Source: Halarchaeum grantii (GTDB taxonomy: Archaea; Halobacteriota; Halobacteria; Halobacteriales; Halobacteriaceae). From it: a stretch of 64,000 bases of DNA. The notes under the pieces are model-generated. The model did not search any database and was not told where the DNA came from. It saw only the letters and a list, made by a program, of their open reading frames with translations. The translations under genes were made by a program, and so were the position numbers. This document shows positions 25,025 to 32,766 of the stretch, piece after piece. The stretch covers positions 1 through 64,000 of the forward strand of contig NZ_BMPF01000008.1 in assembly GCF_014647455.2 (NCBI RefSeq), in the 5' to 3' direction. How positions within the stretch are numbered: position 1 is the first letter of the stretch; each line of letters starts with the position of its first letter.

Positions 25025-26146
25025 ATGGTCGAACTGAGCGCGGAGACGCGCGACGCCGTCGCGGCCGCCCGTGCCGGCCTCCCCGAGACCGTGGGCGGCG
25101 AGCGCGTGGTGTTCGGTTTCGACGGCTTCGTCGATCGCGTGCGGACGGTCGTCGAGGACCGCCACGGCCGCGAGGCGTTCGAGACGCTCGACTCGCTCGC
25201 CGAGTTGGGCGCGCGCATCAGCGCCTCGGCGGCGTCGAACAGCTCGCTCTCCTTCGAGTGGCTCCAAGACGATGTCCGGACGGGCGGGCACACCTGCCAC
25301 CTCGCGCGTGCGTACGCGACGCTCGGGTTCGACCCCGTGATGGTCGGCCTCTACGGCGACCCCGTGCGCGACGTCTTCGCCGAGGAGTTCGCGGACGTCC
25401 CGATGCACTCGCTCGGCGACCCCGGCTCCACGGACGCCGTCGAGTTCGACGACGGCAAACTCATGCTCACCGAGTCCGGGAGCGGCACGACGCTCGACTG
25501 GGAGCGCGTCCGCGACGCGGTGGGCGTCGAGACGCTCGCCGACTACCTCGATGGGGCGTCCCTGCTCGGCGTCGGCTACGTCTCGTGGATCCCGTCGCTC
25601 CCGAGCGTCGTCGACGGCCTCCGGGAGGAGGTGTGGCCGCTGCTCGACGACCCGCCCGAGCGCGTGCTCTTCGACCCCGCCGACGTTCGCCGCCTCGACG
25701 AGGACGTGGTGTTCGCGGCGCGCGACGCCGTCGAGCGCCTCGATGCGGTCGTGGACGTCACCGTCTCCGCGAACCGCTTCGAGACGAAGGTGCTCGCCGA
25801 GCACTACGCGGGCCGCTCGGCCGAGAGCCTCCGCGCGGACGCCGAACTCGTCGCCGGGACCCTCGACGTGACGCGCTACGTCGGCCACGGCCTCCACGAG
25901 TCCGTCGTCGTCGGTGACGGAACGCACGCCGTCCGGAACCCCGTCACGGACGACCCCGCCCTCACCACCTCCTCCGGCGACCACTTCAACGCGGGGCTCG
26001 CGCTCGGCCTGCTCTGCGGCCTCGACGACGCGGCGGCGGCCGTCGTCGGGAACGCCCTCGCCGGCGTCTTCGTCCGCACCGGCGACCCGCCACGCTACGA
26101 CGACGTGCGCGATTTCGTCGACGACTACGAGGCGAAGTTCGAGTAG
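25025..26146 (+). CDS. PfkB-family carbohydrate kinase
   Basis: A 373-aa ribokinase-fold protein. The N-terminal V-V-F-G-F-D-G-F-V-D strand starts the substrate domain, GGHTCHLARAYATLG supplies the G-G motif, and the C-terminal anion-hole and catalytic motif is S-S-G-D-H-F-N-A-G near residues 316-324, with the catalytic Asp retained but the usual G-A-G-D changed to S-S-G-D. The phosphoryl acceptor is unknown; 2-keto-3-deoxy acid kinases are PfkB members, so a partner role for the upstream dehydratase is conceivable. ATG 25025 is preferred over 24989. It is 82 bp after the dehydratase stop. A T-run (GGGTTTTTAGG, about 26201-26211) after the stop is a probable terminator. Confidence 0.8.
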   Translation: MVELSAETRDAVAAARAGLPETVGGERVVFGFDGFVDRVRTVVEDRHGREAFETLDSLAELGARISASAASNSSLSFEWLQDDVRTGGHTCHLARAYATLGFDPVMVGLYGDPVRDVFAEEFADVPMHSLGDPGSTDAVEFDDGKLMLTESGSGTTLDWERVRDAVGVETLADYLDGASLLGVGYVSWIPSLPSVVDGLREEVWPLLDDPPERVLFDPADVRRLDEDVVFAARDAVERLDAVVDVTVSANRFETKVLAEHYAGRSAESLRADAELVAGTLDVTRYVGHGLHESVVVGDGTHAVRNPVTDDPALTTSSGDHFNAGLALGLLCGLDDAAAAVVGNALAGVFVRTGDPPRYDDVRDFVDDYEAKFE

Positions 26147-26357
26147 GCCGCGTTCCCTTCGGCGCGCCTCCCGTTCCCGCTCGCGCAGCCGGTCGAGACA
26201 GGGTTTTTAGGTTTGGGGTCGATACCAACTCACGAAGCCACTGCTGTAGCGATCTACATAACTCGGCCACTCCTCGACCACGCCCCCCGCTCGTGCAAAA
26301 GTCGGCAGTAGTGGCGCGATTCGGGTGGCAAATATCCGCTCTTTCCGCCATCCTCTA

Positions 26358-26837
26358 ATGGTCTCTCCGACCACTACGGGTGTGACCTACGAGAACCTCG
26401 ACGCCGAGCTGATTAACGCGTTGCTGGGGGACGGGCGGGCGAGCCTGCGGAGCCTGGCGGAGGAGCTCGACGTGTCGGTGACGACGGTGTCGAACCACCT
26501 CTCCGACCTCGAAGACGAGGGCGTCATCCGCGATTACGCGCCCATCGTGGACTACGACAAGCTGGGGTACGACGTGACGGCGATCCTGCAGTTGAAGGTC
26601 GAGGGTGGCGCGCTCCCGGACCTCACCGACCGGTTGCGCGCGCACAAGCAGATGGTGTCAGTCTACGAGGTGACCGGCGACTACGACGTCATCGCCGTCG
26701 GCAAGTTCACCGACACCGACGACATGAACACCCTCATCAAGGAGTTGCTCGGCGACGCCGACATCAACGAGTCCGCCACCAGCGTCGTCCTCGACGCCGC
26801 CGTCGAAAACCAGCAGTTCCAACTCGACGTCGCGTAA
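26358..26837 (+). CDS. AsnC/Lrp-family transcriptional regulator
   Basis: A 159-aa regulator. The N-terminal helix-turn-helix (about 10-55) contains [22 protein letters not shown]. The C-terminal RAM/effector domain (about 70-150) has the ligand-loop region [15 protein letters not shown]. Haloarchaeal members are feast/famine regulators that often control neighbouring or distant amino-acid genes as octamers. An AAATATC box (26329-26335) is centred about 26 bp upstream of ATG 26358, giving a leaderless transcript; the ATG at 26325 would precede that box and is unlikely. The KaiC-like gene follows in the same direction with a 53-bp gap. Confidence 0.92.
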   Translation: MVSPTTTGVTYENLDAELINALLGDGRASLRSLAEELDVSVTTVSNHLSDLEDEGVIRDYAPIVDYDKLGYDVTAILQLKVEGGALPDLTDRLRAHKQMVSVYEVTGDYDVIAVGKFTDTDDMNTLIKELLGDADINESATSVVLDAAVENQQFQLDVA

Positions 26838-26890
26838 CGGCCGAACCGACTACCAGCACAGTTTTGCTGATTGCCCAACTAATCCGAGCC

Positions 26891-28354
26891 ATGAGTGTGG
26901 AGTCCGCGCGCGAGCCAACCGGGATCGACGGCTTGGACGCGATTCTCGGCGGCGGATTACTGACCGGGCAGAACGCGCTCGTTCGGGGGCCACCCGGCGT
27001 CGGGAAGACGGTGTTCGGGCTCCACTTCCTCGCCGCCTGCGGCGACGACGAGACGAGCCTCTACATCAACCTCGGCGAACCGACGTCGTACGTCGAGCGC
27101 ACCGCCGAACAGTTCGACCTCGACTCGCCGTCGCTGCGCTTCCTCGAACTCGCGCCGACCGCCGAGGCGTTCGCGGCGGACGAGACCTACTCCGTGTTCG
27201 CCGCCGCCGAAGTCGACGGGCCCTCGCTCGTCTCGGAGATTCGCGACGCCGTCGCCGAGCACGAACCGGATCGCGTCGTCATCGACCCCATCACCGAGTT
27301 CCGCTATCTGACGACGGACGAGCGGCAGTTCCGCTCGCAGATCCTCGGCCTCCTCGACTTCCTCCGGGACGCCGGCGCCACGGTGCTGATGGCCTCGCAG
27401 TCCGCGCCGGACGAACCCGACACCGACCTCCGATTCATGACGGACGTCATCATCGACCTCGACCGGCGCCGCGACACGCTCACGGTCGACGTCCCGAAGT
27501 TCCGCGGCCCGTCGCCGACGCGCGGCCCGCACACCTACGAGATCACGGCGGCCGGCGTCGACGTCTGGCCGCGCCTCCGCCCGGACGTCGCGGAGTCGGA
27601 CTTCCCGGACGAACGCGTCTCCTCGGGCGTCCCCGAACTCGACAAGCTCCTCTGTGGCGGCCTCGAGCGCGGGACGGTGACGTTCTTCAGCGGGCCGACC
27701 GGCGCGGGGAAGACGACGACGAGCATGCAGTTCGTGAAGGAGGCGGCGGGCCGCGGGACGCACTCCGTCATCTTCTCCTTCGAGGAGTCCGAGCGCACGA
27801 TGCTGCGCCGCTCGAAGGCGCTGAACATCGGCCTCGGGGAGATGATCGAGCGAGGGAACGTCGAAATCGTCGAGGTCCGCCCCGGCGAGTACACCGCCGA
27901 CCAAGTCACGTCGATGCTGCGCTCGGCCGTCGAGGAGGAGGACGCCGGCGTCGTTCTCCTCGATGGCTTCCAGGGCTTCCAGCAGAACCTCCGTGGGTTC
28001 GACGACCACCGCGGGCCGGTCGACTACCTCGTCTCCATCGGCCGCTACCTCCGCGAGCGCGGCGTCACGACGCTCGTCACGAACGAGGTCCACGACATCA
28101 CCGGGGAGTTCCGCGTCACCGAGGAGTCGACGAGCAACCTCGCGGACAACATCGTCTTCCTGCGCTATCTGGAGTACGGTGGCTCGATGAACAAGGTCGT
28201 CGGCGTGCTGAAGATGCGCACGAGCGACTTCGAGGACACGCTGCGGCGCATCGAGTTCACCGAGTACGGCGTCACCGTCGGCGAGCCGCTCACCGGGCTC
28301 ACGGGTATTCTCACGGGGACGCCGCGCTTCGATGACCGCGGCGACTCGAGCTGA
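26891..28354 (+). CDS. KaiC-like double RecA-domain ATPase
   Basis: A 487-aa protein with two RecA/KaiC domains. Domain 1 (about 5-235) has Walker A G-P-P-G-V-G-K-T at 34-41 and Walker B R-V-V-I-D-P. Domain 2 (about 245-475) has G-P-T-G-A-G-K-T near 269-276, the S-F-E-E-S segment in the position of the catalytic glutamates, and V-V-L-L-D-G. The pair resembles circadian-clock KaiC but the family in haloarchaea usually acts in signal transduction. Its TGA overlaps the start of a histidine kinase (TGATG), so the two proteins are made together and probably function as a module. Confidence 0.9.
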   Translation: MSVESAREPTGIDGLDAILGGGLLTGQNALVRGPPGVGKTVFGLHFLAACGDDETSLYINLGEPTSYVERTAEQFDLDSPSLRFLELAPTAEAFAADETYSVFAAAEVDGPSLVSEIRDAVAEHEPDRVVIDPITEFRYLTTDERQFRSQILGLLDFLRDAGATVLMASQSAPDEPDTDLRFMTDVIIDLDRRRDTLTVDVPKFRGPSPTRGPHTYEITAAGVDVWPRLRPDVAESDFPDERVSSGVPELDKLLCGGLERGTVTFFSGPTGAGKTTTSMQFVKEAAGRGTHSVIFSFEESERTMLRRSKALNIGLGEMIERGNVEIVEVRPGEYTADQVTSMLRSAVEEEDAGVVLLDGFQGFQQNLRGFDDHRGPVDYLVSIGRYLRERGVTTLVTNEVHDITGEFRVTEESTSNLADNIVFLRYLEYGGSMNKVVGVLKMRTSDFEDTLRRIEFTEYGVTVGEPLTGLTGILTGTPRFDDRGDSS

Positions 28355-29445
28355 TGTCGGCCGCTGACATCGCCGACCTGCCGGCGAGCGGGACGGTCCT
28401 GCCGCTGGTCGCGGACGCGGCGAACCGGCGCGTGCTCGCGGAGTGGCTCGCCGAGCGCGAGCGCTATACGCTCACGGGGGACACGCCCGCCGACGCCGCC
28501 TTCGACCTCTGCATCCTCGACATCCGCGCGCTCGTCGAGAACCGGGTCGTGCTCGCCCAGCGCAAGGCGTCCTCGCGTGCGCTCCTCCCCTACTTGTTGC
28601 TCGTCCCGGACGCCAAGCGCGACGCCGTCGAGGCGTTCCGACGCGAGCACGCCGACCTCTGGCGGCTCGTCGACGGCGTCGTGCGCGTCCCGATCCGCCA
28701 GTACGACCTCGGCGACCGCGTCGAGTCCCTCCTCCGGCTGCGCGCGCAGTCGCGCGCGCTCGCCGACCGCGAGCGCGAACTCGAGATCCTCAATCGCGTC
28801 CTCCGCCACGACATCCGCAACGACATGAACGTCGTGCTCGGTTGGCTCTCGATGCTCCGCGACGACGCGACCGACGACCAGCTGCCGACGCTCGACCGCG
28901 TCGAGGCCGCCGCCGACCACGTCGTCGAGCTCACGCTCGTCGCGGCGGACATCGCGAAGACGCTCACCGGCGGCGATGCGGTCGCCCTCCGGCCGATGTC
29001 GCTCACGCGCGTCCTCAGAGCGGAAGTCGAGAAGTCCCGCGAGGCGTTCGCGTCCGCGCGCATCGAGTTCGTGGACGACCCGCCGAACGTGACGGTTGCG
29101 GCGAACGACCTCCTCGGCTCCGTCTTCCGCAACCTCCTCAACAACGCCGTCCAGCACAACGACACGGCGCACCCGGTGGTGGCGGTCGACGTCGAGGTAC
29201 GCGACGGCGTCGTGCGCGTCACCGTCACGGACAACGGCCCCGGCGTCCCCGCCGGCGTCCGCAACTCGCTCTTCGCGGAGGAGGTGAAGGGGATCGAGAG
29301 CTCGGGGACGGGGATGGGCCTCTACCTCGTCGCCGCGCTCGTCGACACGTACGACGGCGACGTCCGACTCGTCGACGACGACGCTCCGGGCGCGACGTTC
29401 GTCGTCGAACTCCCCGTCGTCGAGGACGCGACCGACGCGCGCTGA
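28354..29445 (+). CDS. Histidine kinase with N-terminal receiver-like domain
   Basis: A 363-aa cytoplasmic kinase. Residues 1-125 have receiver-like pattern with L-C-I-L-D carrying a possible phosphoacceptor Asp, but the usual acidic cluster after the first strand reads A-D-A-A-N, so it may be a degenerate sensor domain. A coiled linker leads to the dimerisation H-box V-L-R-H-D-I-R-N-D with His near residue 152. The ATPase domain has the N-box F-R-N-L-L-N-N-A-V, G1 D-N-G-P-G-V-P and G2 G-T-G-M-G-L. It is translationally coupled to the KaiC-like ATPase. No cognate response regulator lies nearby. Confidence 0.9.
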   Translation: MSAADIADLPASGTVLPLVADAANRRVLAEWLAERERYTLTGDTPADAAFDLCILDIRALVENRVVLAQRKASSRALLPYLLLVPDAKRDAVEAFRREHADLWRLVDGVVRVPIRQYDLGDRVESLLRLRAQSRALADRERELEILNRVLRHDIRNDMNVVLGWLSMLRDDATDDQLPTLDRVEAAADHVVELTLVAADIAKTLTGGDAVALRPMSLTRVLRAEVEKSREAFASARIEFVDDPPNVTVAANDLLGSVFRNLLNNAVQHNDTAHPVVAVDVEVRDGVVRVTVTDNGPGVPAGVRNSLFAEEVKGIESSGTGMGLYLVAALVDTYDGDVRLVDDDAPGATFVVELPVVEDATDAR

Positions 29446-29487
29446 ACCGCACTGTTCGGGCCGGTCGACTCGGTCGGCGGGTCCGCC

Positions 29488-30159
29488 TCAGGCCGGTTCG
29501 ACGGGGCCCTCCTCGTAGGGCTGGACGACGACGAACCCCTCCTCGCCCTCGAAGACGAGCTGGTAGCGCTCGTCTGAGGAGGAGCCGACGAGGTCGCTCA
29601 GACTCCGGTTCGACTCGACGCTCGGCGAGAGGTTGCGACTCCACGCGACGGTCGCTTCGGGGTCGGTGCGGACGGGCGGCGTGAGGACGAGCGGGTCGCC
29701 GTGCGTCGTTATCGCGACCGTCCCGGGGCCGGTGAGGAAGACGTTCGTCAGCCCGGCCGCCGACGCGCCGCCGAGGCTCCCGATGACCGAGATCTCGTAG
29801 GAGACGGCGTCCTCGAACGCGAGGACGTCGGGGCCGTTCACGGAGATGGCTTCGCCGTCATCGAGTTCGAGCAACTGCACCTCCTTGCCCTGGTCGGCGA
29901 GGTAGAGGTGGCCCTGTCCGCTGACCTCCATCACGGGCGTCCCCTCGCTCGAGGCCTTCTCCTTCAGGAACCCCATCACGCCGCCTTCGGCGGAGGATTT
30001 CCCGCTGAAGGTGAGGTCGCCGTCGAAGGCGACCATCGACCCGGCTTTCGCGATGACCGTGCCGTCGACGTCGACGTCGAGGAGCTTGCCGTTCTCGAGC
30101 TCGAAGCGCTCGCCGCTCTCCCCCGGTTCGTTCGCCTCGACGAATTCGTCTACGTCCAT
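29488..30159 (-). CDS. AIM24 (TIGR00266)-family protein
   Basis: A 223-aa beta-rich protein matching the AIM24/YaaA-type family: FELENGKLLDVDVDGTVIAKAGSM at the N-terminus, the glycine-rich DLTFSGKSS region, VMEVSGQGHLYLA and FLTGPGTVAITTHGDPLVL near the C-terminus. The family folds as stacked beta barrels. Some eukaryotic members affect mitochondrial membrane organisation, but the archaeal role is unknown. ATG 30159 gives the family N-terminus; a longer frame to 30672 runs into the antisense of the transposon and is not coding. It is convergent with the histidine kinase. Confidence 0.88.
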   Translation of the reverse strand: MDVDEFVEANEPGESGERFELENGKLLDVDVDGTVIAKAGSMVAFDGDLTFSGKSSAEGGVMGFLKEKASSEGTPVMEVSGQGHLYLADQGKEVQLLELDDGEAISVNGPDVLAFEDAVSYEISVIGSLGGASAAGLTNVFLTGPGTVAITTHGDPLVLTPPVRTDPEATVAWSRNLSPSVESNRSLSDLVGSSSDERYQLVFEGEEGFVVVQPYEEGPVEPA

Positions 30160-30315
30160 GACTACCCGAGTCGTCGCCGCGAGAACAGAAATAGCTGTCC
30201 CTGGGTCAAAGGAGTCTGTGACGGTGCCGTGGGGTGGCGCTAGATGCTCGTCCCACACTCCCGACAGACTCACGCAGCACTGGCATTTATCACCGAATAC
30301 GGTGGTACAGACCGT

Positions 30316-31653
30316 ATGGTTGTGAAGGCGCGTCGTACCGTCCGCATTCCACTCCGACTCAGCGAGGACGATCGAGACAGCCTTCACGCCACCCACGCCC
30401 CCTACCAAGACTGCCAGAACGAGACGGTCGACTATTGCTGGCCCGACCGCCCCAAACGACCAGGCGACCTCTCCACGTCGAAAGGCGACGCCGAGGCCGC
30501 CCTCTACTACCCGCTGCGCGAGCAAACCGACGACCTCCACAGCAACCTCGTGCAGAAAGCCATCAAAGACGCCGTCTCCGCCGTGAATTCGTGCCAGAGT
30601 AACTGGACGGCGGGTCGTCGCGTCTCCAAACCACACTTCGGGGACGGGCGAGAGGCCGAGTGGACGATGCACTACGACAAGCGCGCCGCCACGTACTCCC
30701 GCTACAAAGTCAGTCTCGCTACTGTGGATGGTCGCGTGGAGGCGCGATACGTCCTCCCGGCAGAGTTAGAGGGGACGCCGTACTCGACGTACGTCCTCGA
30801 CCATCGGTGGTCGTTTGCGACTTCGACGCTCGTCTACGACGGCGAGCGATTCTGGCTGCACGCCTCGATGCACCGCTCGTACACCACGGTGCCGACACCG
30901 ACGATTTTCGTCGACGCCGACGTCGATCTCGAAACGCCGGAGGATACGATCCGTGTCCTCGGCGTGGATCGCAACGTCGAGGGGAGTCTGGCTGTGACGA
31001 GTACGGGCGGCTTCTACGGGAACGCCGACGCGCTGAACGACTACCGCGCCCGACAGGAAGCCTTGCGCGGCGAACTTCAGCAGACGGGGACGCACGCCGC
31101 CCACGAGCGTATCCGGACGCGTCGTGGGCAGGAGTGGCGCCACTACGACGACCTCGTGCATCGCGTGGCGAACGCGGTCGTCCAGGATGCGCTTCGCGTG
31201 GAGGCGACGCACGTAGTGTTCGAGAACTTGACGGACATCCGTAAGCGCATCTCGAACCTGCCAAAATTCCAGCAGTGGCTCTTCTCCAAGCTCTCCGACT
31301 ATGTCGAGTACAAGCTGGAGCCGTACGGCGTTGAGGTCGACACCGTCAACCCCGCATACACGAGTCAGGGATGCAGTCGGCCGGACTGCGAGTGCGTCTC
31401 GGAGCACAATCGCCAGGACAAGACGTTCGAGTGCGTCGAGTGCGGGTATGCGGTGGACGCGGACTACAACGCCGCGCGGAACATCGGACTGCGGTATCTC
31501 GAGGAACACAGCCCGGCGAGCCACACGCGTTCGTCCGGGTGGGTCACGAGTCAGTTGGCCCTGATGTCGGGGACGCTCACCCCCGCCGGCACGTTTGTCG
31601 GCCGGAACTGGGAGTCCACTGACAAGCCCACGACTTCAGTCGTGGGTCACTGA
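30316..31653 (+). CDS. tnpB: RNA-guided endonuclease TnpB (IS605 OrfB family)
   Basis: A 445-aa protein with a full RuvC-like active site: D218 in G-V-D-R-N, E303 in V-F-E-N-L-T-D, and D383 in D-A-D-Y-N-A-A-R-N. A zinc-ribbon between the last two (C-S-R-P-D-C and C-V-E-C-G-Y) is intact. The N-terminal beta-barrel (about 1-150) covers the WED/REC region. TnpB proteins cut DNA under the guidance of an RNA transcribed from the transposon right end. All catalytic residues remain, so the protein could be active. ATG 30316 is preferred because it lies about 26 bp after the TATA box. Confidence 0.93.
   Translation: MVVKARRTVRIPLRLSEDDRDSLHATHAPYQDCQNETVDYCWPDRPKRPGDLSTSKGDAEAALYYPLREQTDDLHSNLVQKAIKDAVSAVNSCQSNWTAGRRVSKPHFGDGREAEWTMHYDKRAATYSRYKVSLATVDGRVEARYVLPAELEGTPYSTYVLDHRWSFATSTLVYDGERFWLHASMHRSYTTVPTPTIFVDADVDLETPEDTIRVLGVDRNVEGSLAVTSTGGFYGNADALNDYRARQEALRGELQQTGTHAAHERIRTRRGQEWRHYDDLVHRVANAVVQDALRVEATHVVFENLTDIRKRISNLPKFQQWLFSKLSDYVEYKLEPYGVEVDTVNPAYTSQGCSRPDCECVSEHNRQDKTFECVECGYAVDADYNAARNIGLRYLEEHSPASHTRSSGWVTSQLALMSGTLTPAGTFVGRNWESTDKPTTSVVGH
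31627..31646 (+). repeat. Right-end hairpin of the TnpB element (reRNA/omega RNA scaffold region)
   Basis: CCCACGACTTCAGTCGTGGG forms a stem of nine perfect base pairs with a two-base loop. It lies inside the last codons of tnpB, as is usual for haloarchaeal IS605-type right ends. In characterised TnpB systems the transcript of this end is the guide scaffold and the sequence just past the transposon end is the guide; here that would begin after about 31653. Confidence 0.75.
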
Positions 31654-31857
31654 CAGCGCGGGCAGAACTCGGTCTGTGTCACTATCGCTCACCCGACTCT
31701 CTCTGACACACTGTAAACTGTCTTTATAATTTCCCTCTGACACCATCCGGTGATCTACCGAGTGCTCCGTAGCCACCGGCCGTCCGTGCTCGGCGTGTCC
31801 GGTGTCGCCGCCGAGGGCGCGACTAGGTTTTTGATGCTGACGCCGGAACACCCGTGT

Positions 31858-32247
31858 ATGACGGAGCAACAGGACGACGGTGGCGCTTCGATGTCGCGAC
31901 TCGGGCGGGTCGCGCTCGGCCTCGGACTCGCCCTGCAGGCGTCGGAGGACTTCCGTGACCTCGAGGGGGCCGTCGAGTACGCGGAGTCGGAGGGCGTCCC
32001 GATGCCGTCGGTGCTCGCGCCGCTCGGGTCGGGGACGATGGTGTCGGCGGGCCTCGGCATCGCGCTCTGGAAGCTCCCGCGTCTCGCGACGGGCGCCGCC
32101 GCGACGTTCCTGACGGTAGTGACGCTGACGATGCACGACTTCTGGAACGACGACCCGGACGACCGGAGCGGCGACCGCCTCGCGTTCTTCGGGAACCTCG
32201 CGATGCTCGGCGGCGTCCTCATCGCGCTCCGCGAGGCGTGGCGCTGA
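31858..32247 (+). CDS. DoxX-family membrane protein
   Basis: A 129-aa protein with three or four hydrophobic segments: VALGLGLALQASEDF, LGSGTMVSAGLGIAL, ATGAAATFLTVVTLTM and NLAMLGGVLIAL. The conserved D-F-W-N-D after the third helix and F-F-G-N-L-A-M are typical DoxX features. Members are thought to belong to membrane oxidoreductase or quinone-related complexes; no substrate is known here. ATG 31858 is chosen because the upstream in-frame extension (from 31750) lacks haloarchaeal composition. A TTTTTGATG stretch about 25-30 bp upstream may be the promoter. A separate TTTATAAT box at about 31723-31730 is unassigned. Confidence 0.82.
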   Translation: MTEQQDDGGASMSRLGRVALGLGLALQASEDFRDLEGAVEYAESEGVPMPSVLAPLGSGTMVSAGLGIALWKLPRLATGAAATFLTVVTLTMHDFWNDDPDDRSGDRLAFFGNLAMLGGVLIALREAWR

Positions 32248-32334
32248 GCGACGCGCCCACGCTCGCGGACCGGTCCTGCAGTGTCGCCGCCGCGCGATAG
32301 GCGGCGCTTCCTCCGCACGAGCGCGGCCGTCCCG

Positions 32335-32766
32335 CTACGCCCCGCCCTTCCACGTCCAGCGCGTGTCGAGGGCGTACCGATAGAGGCCGCTGACGGCGAT
32401 CGCGCCGACGTTCGCGGCCAGATAGGGGACGCTCTGGAGTTCGACGAGCGCCGCGAGGACCGCGAGCTGGATGGGGATGGCGCTGCCCCGGACGACGTTC
32501 GTCCGCACCAGCCCCCGGAGGTACGGCCGGAGGCTTGTGTGCTGGACCGCGCGGAACGTCCACGCGTTGTTGAGGACGTAGGAGAGGACGATCGTGATCT
32601 CGATGGCGACCGCCGCGCCGACGAGATAGTCGAGGCCGCCGACGTCGACGAACGTCCAGAGGAGCGCCATCTGGATGCCCGCGGTGAGGAGGCCGACCGT
32701 GAAGAACCGCCGAAGCTGAGTCGCTCGCGGCCCCTCGTAGAGCTGGCGGAGGTACCGACGCACCAC
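32335..32766 (-). CDS. GtrA-family membrane protein
   Basis: A 143-aa four-helix protein of the GtrA/DPMS family: FFTVGLLTAGIQMALL, YLVGAAVAIEITIVLSYVLNNAW, VVRGSAIPIQLAVLAALV and LAANVGAIAVSGLYRYALD followed by W-T-W-K. The family flips or presents polyprenyl-linked sugars for surface glycosylation. The GTG start shares its first base with the TAG stop of the upstream sulfatase-like gene, so the two are translationally coupled. That supports joint action in surface polymer modification. Confidence 0.88.
   Translation of the reverse strand: MVRRYLRQLYEGPRATQLRRFFTVGLLTAGIQMALLWTFVDVGGLDYLVGAAVAIEITIVLSYVLNNAWTFRAVQHTSLRPYLRGLVRTNVVRGSAIPIQLAVLAALVELQSVPYLAANVGAIAVSGLYRYALDTRWTWKGGA

Larger units (their letters stand above)
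30285..31653 (+). mobile_element. TnpB-only IS200/IS605-type insertion element
   Basis: The element consists of one accessory gene, tnpB, with no tnpA. A TTTATC box (30287-30292) serves as its promoter, and the right end has a hairpin overlapping the tnpB stop. The left boundary cannot be fixed from sequence alone because this family makes no target duplication; 30285 is a minimum. The element sits between the AIM24 gene and a DoxX-like gene and does not visibly interrupt either. Confidence 0.75.
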
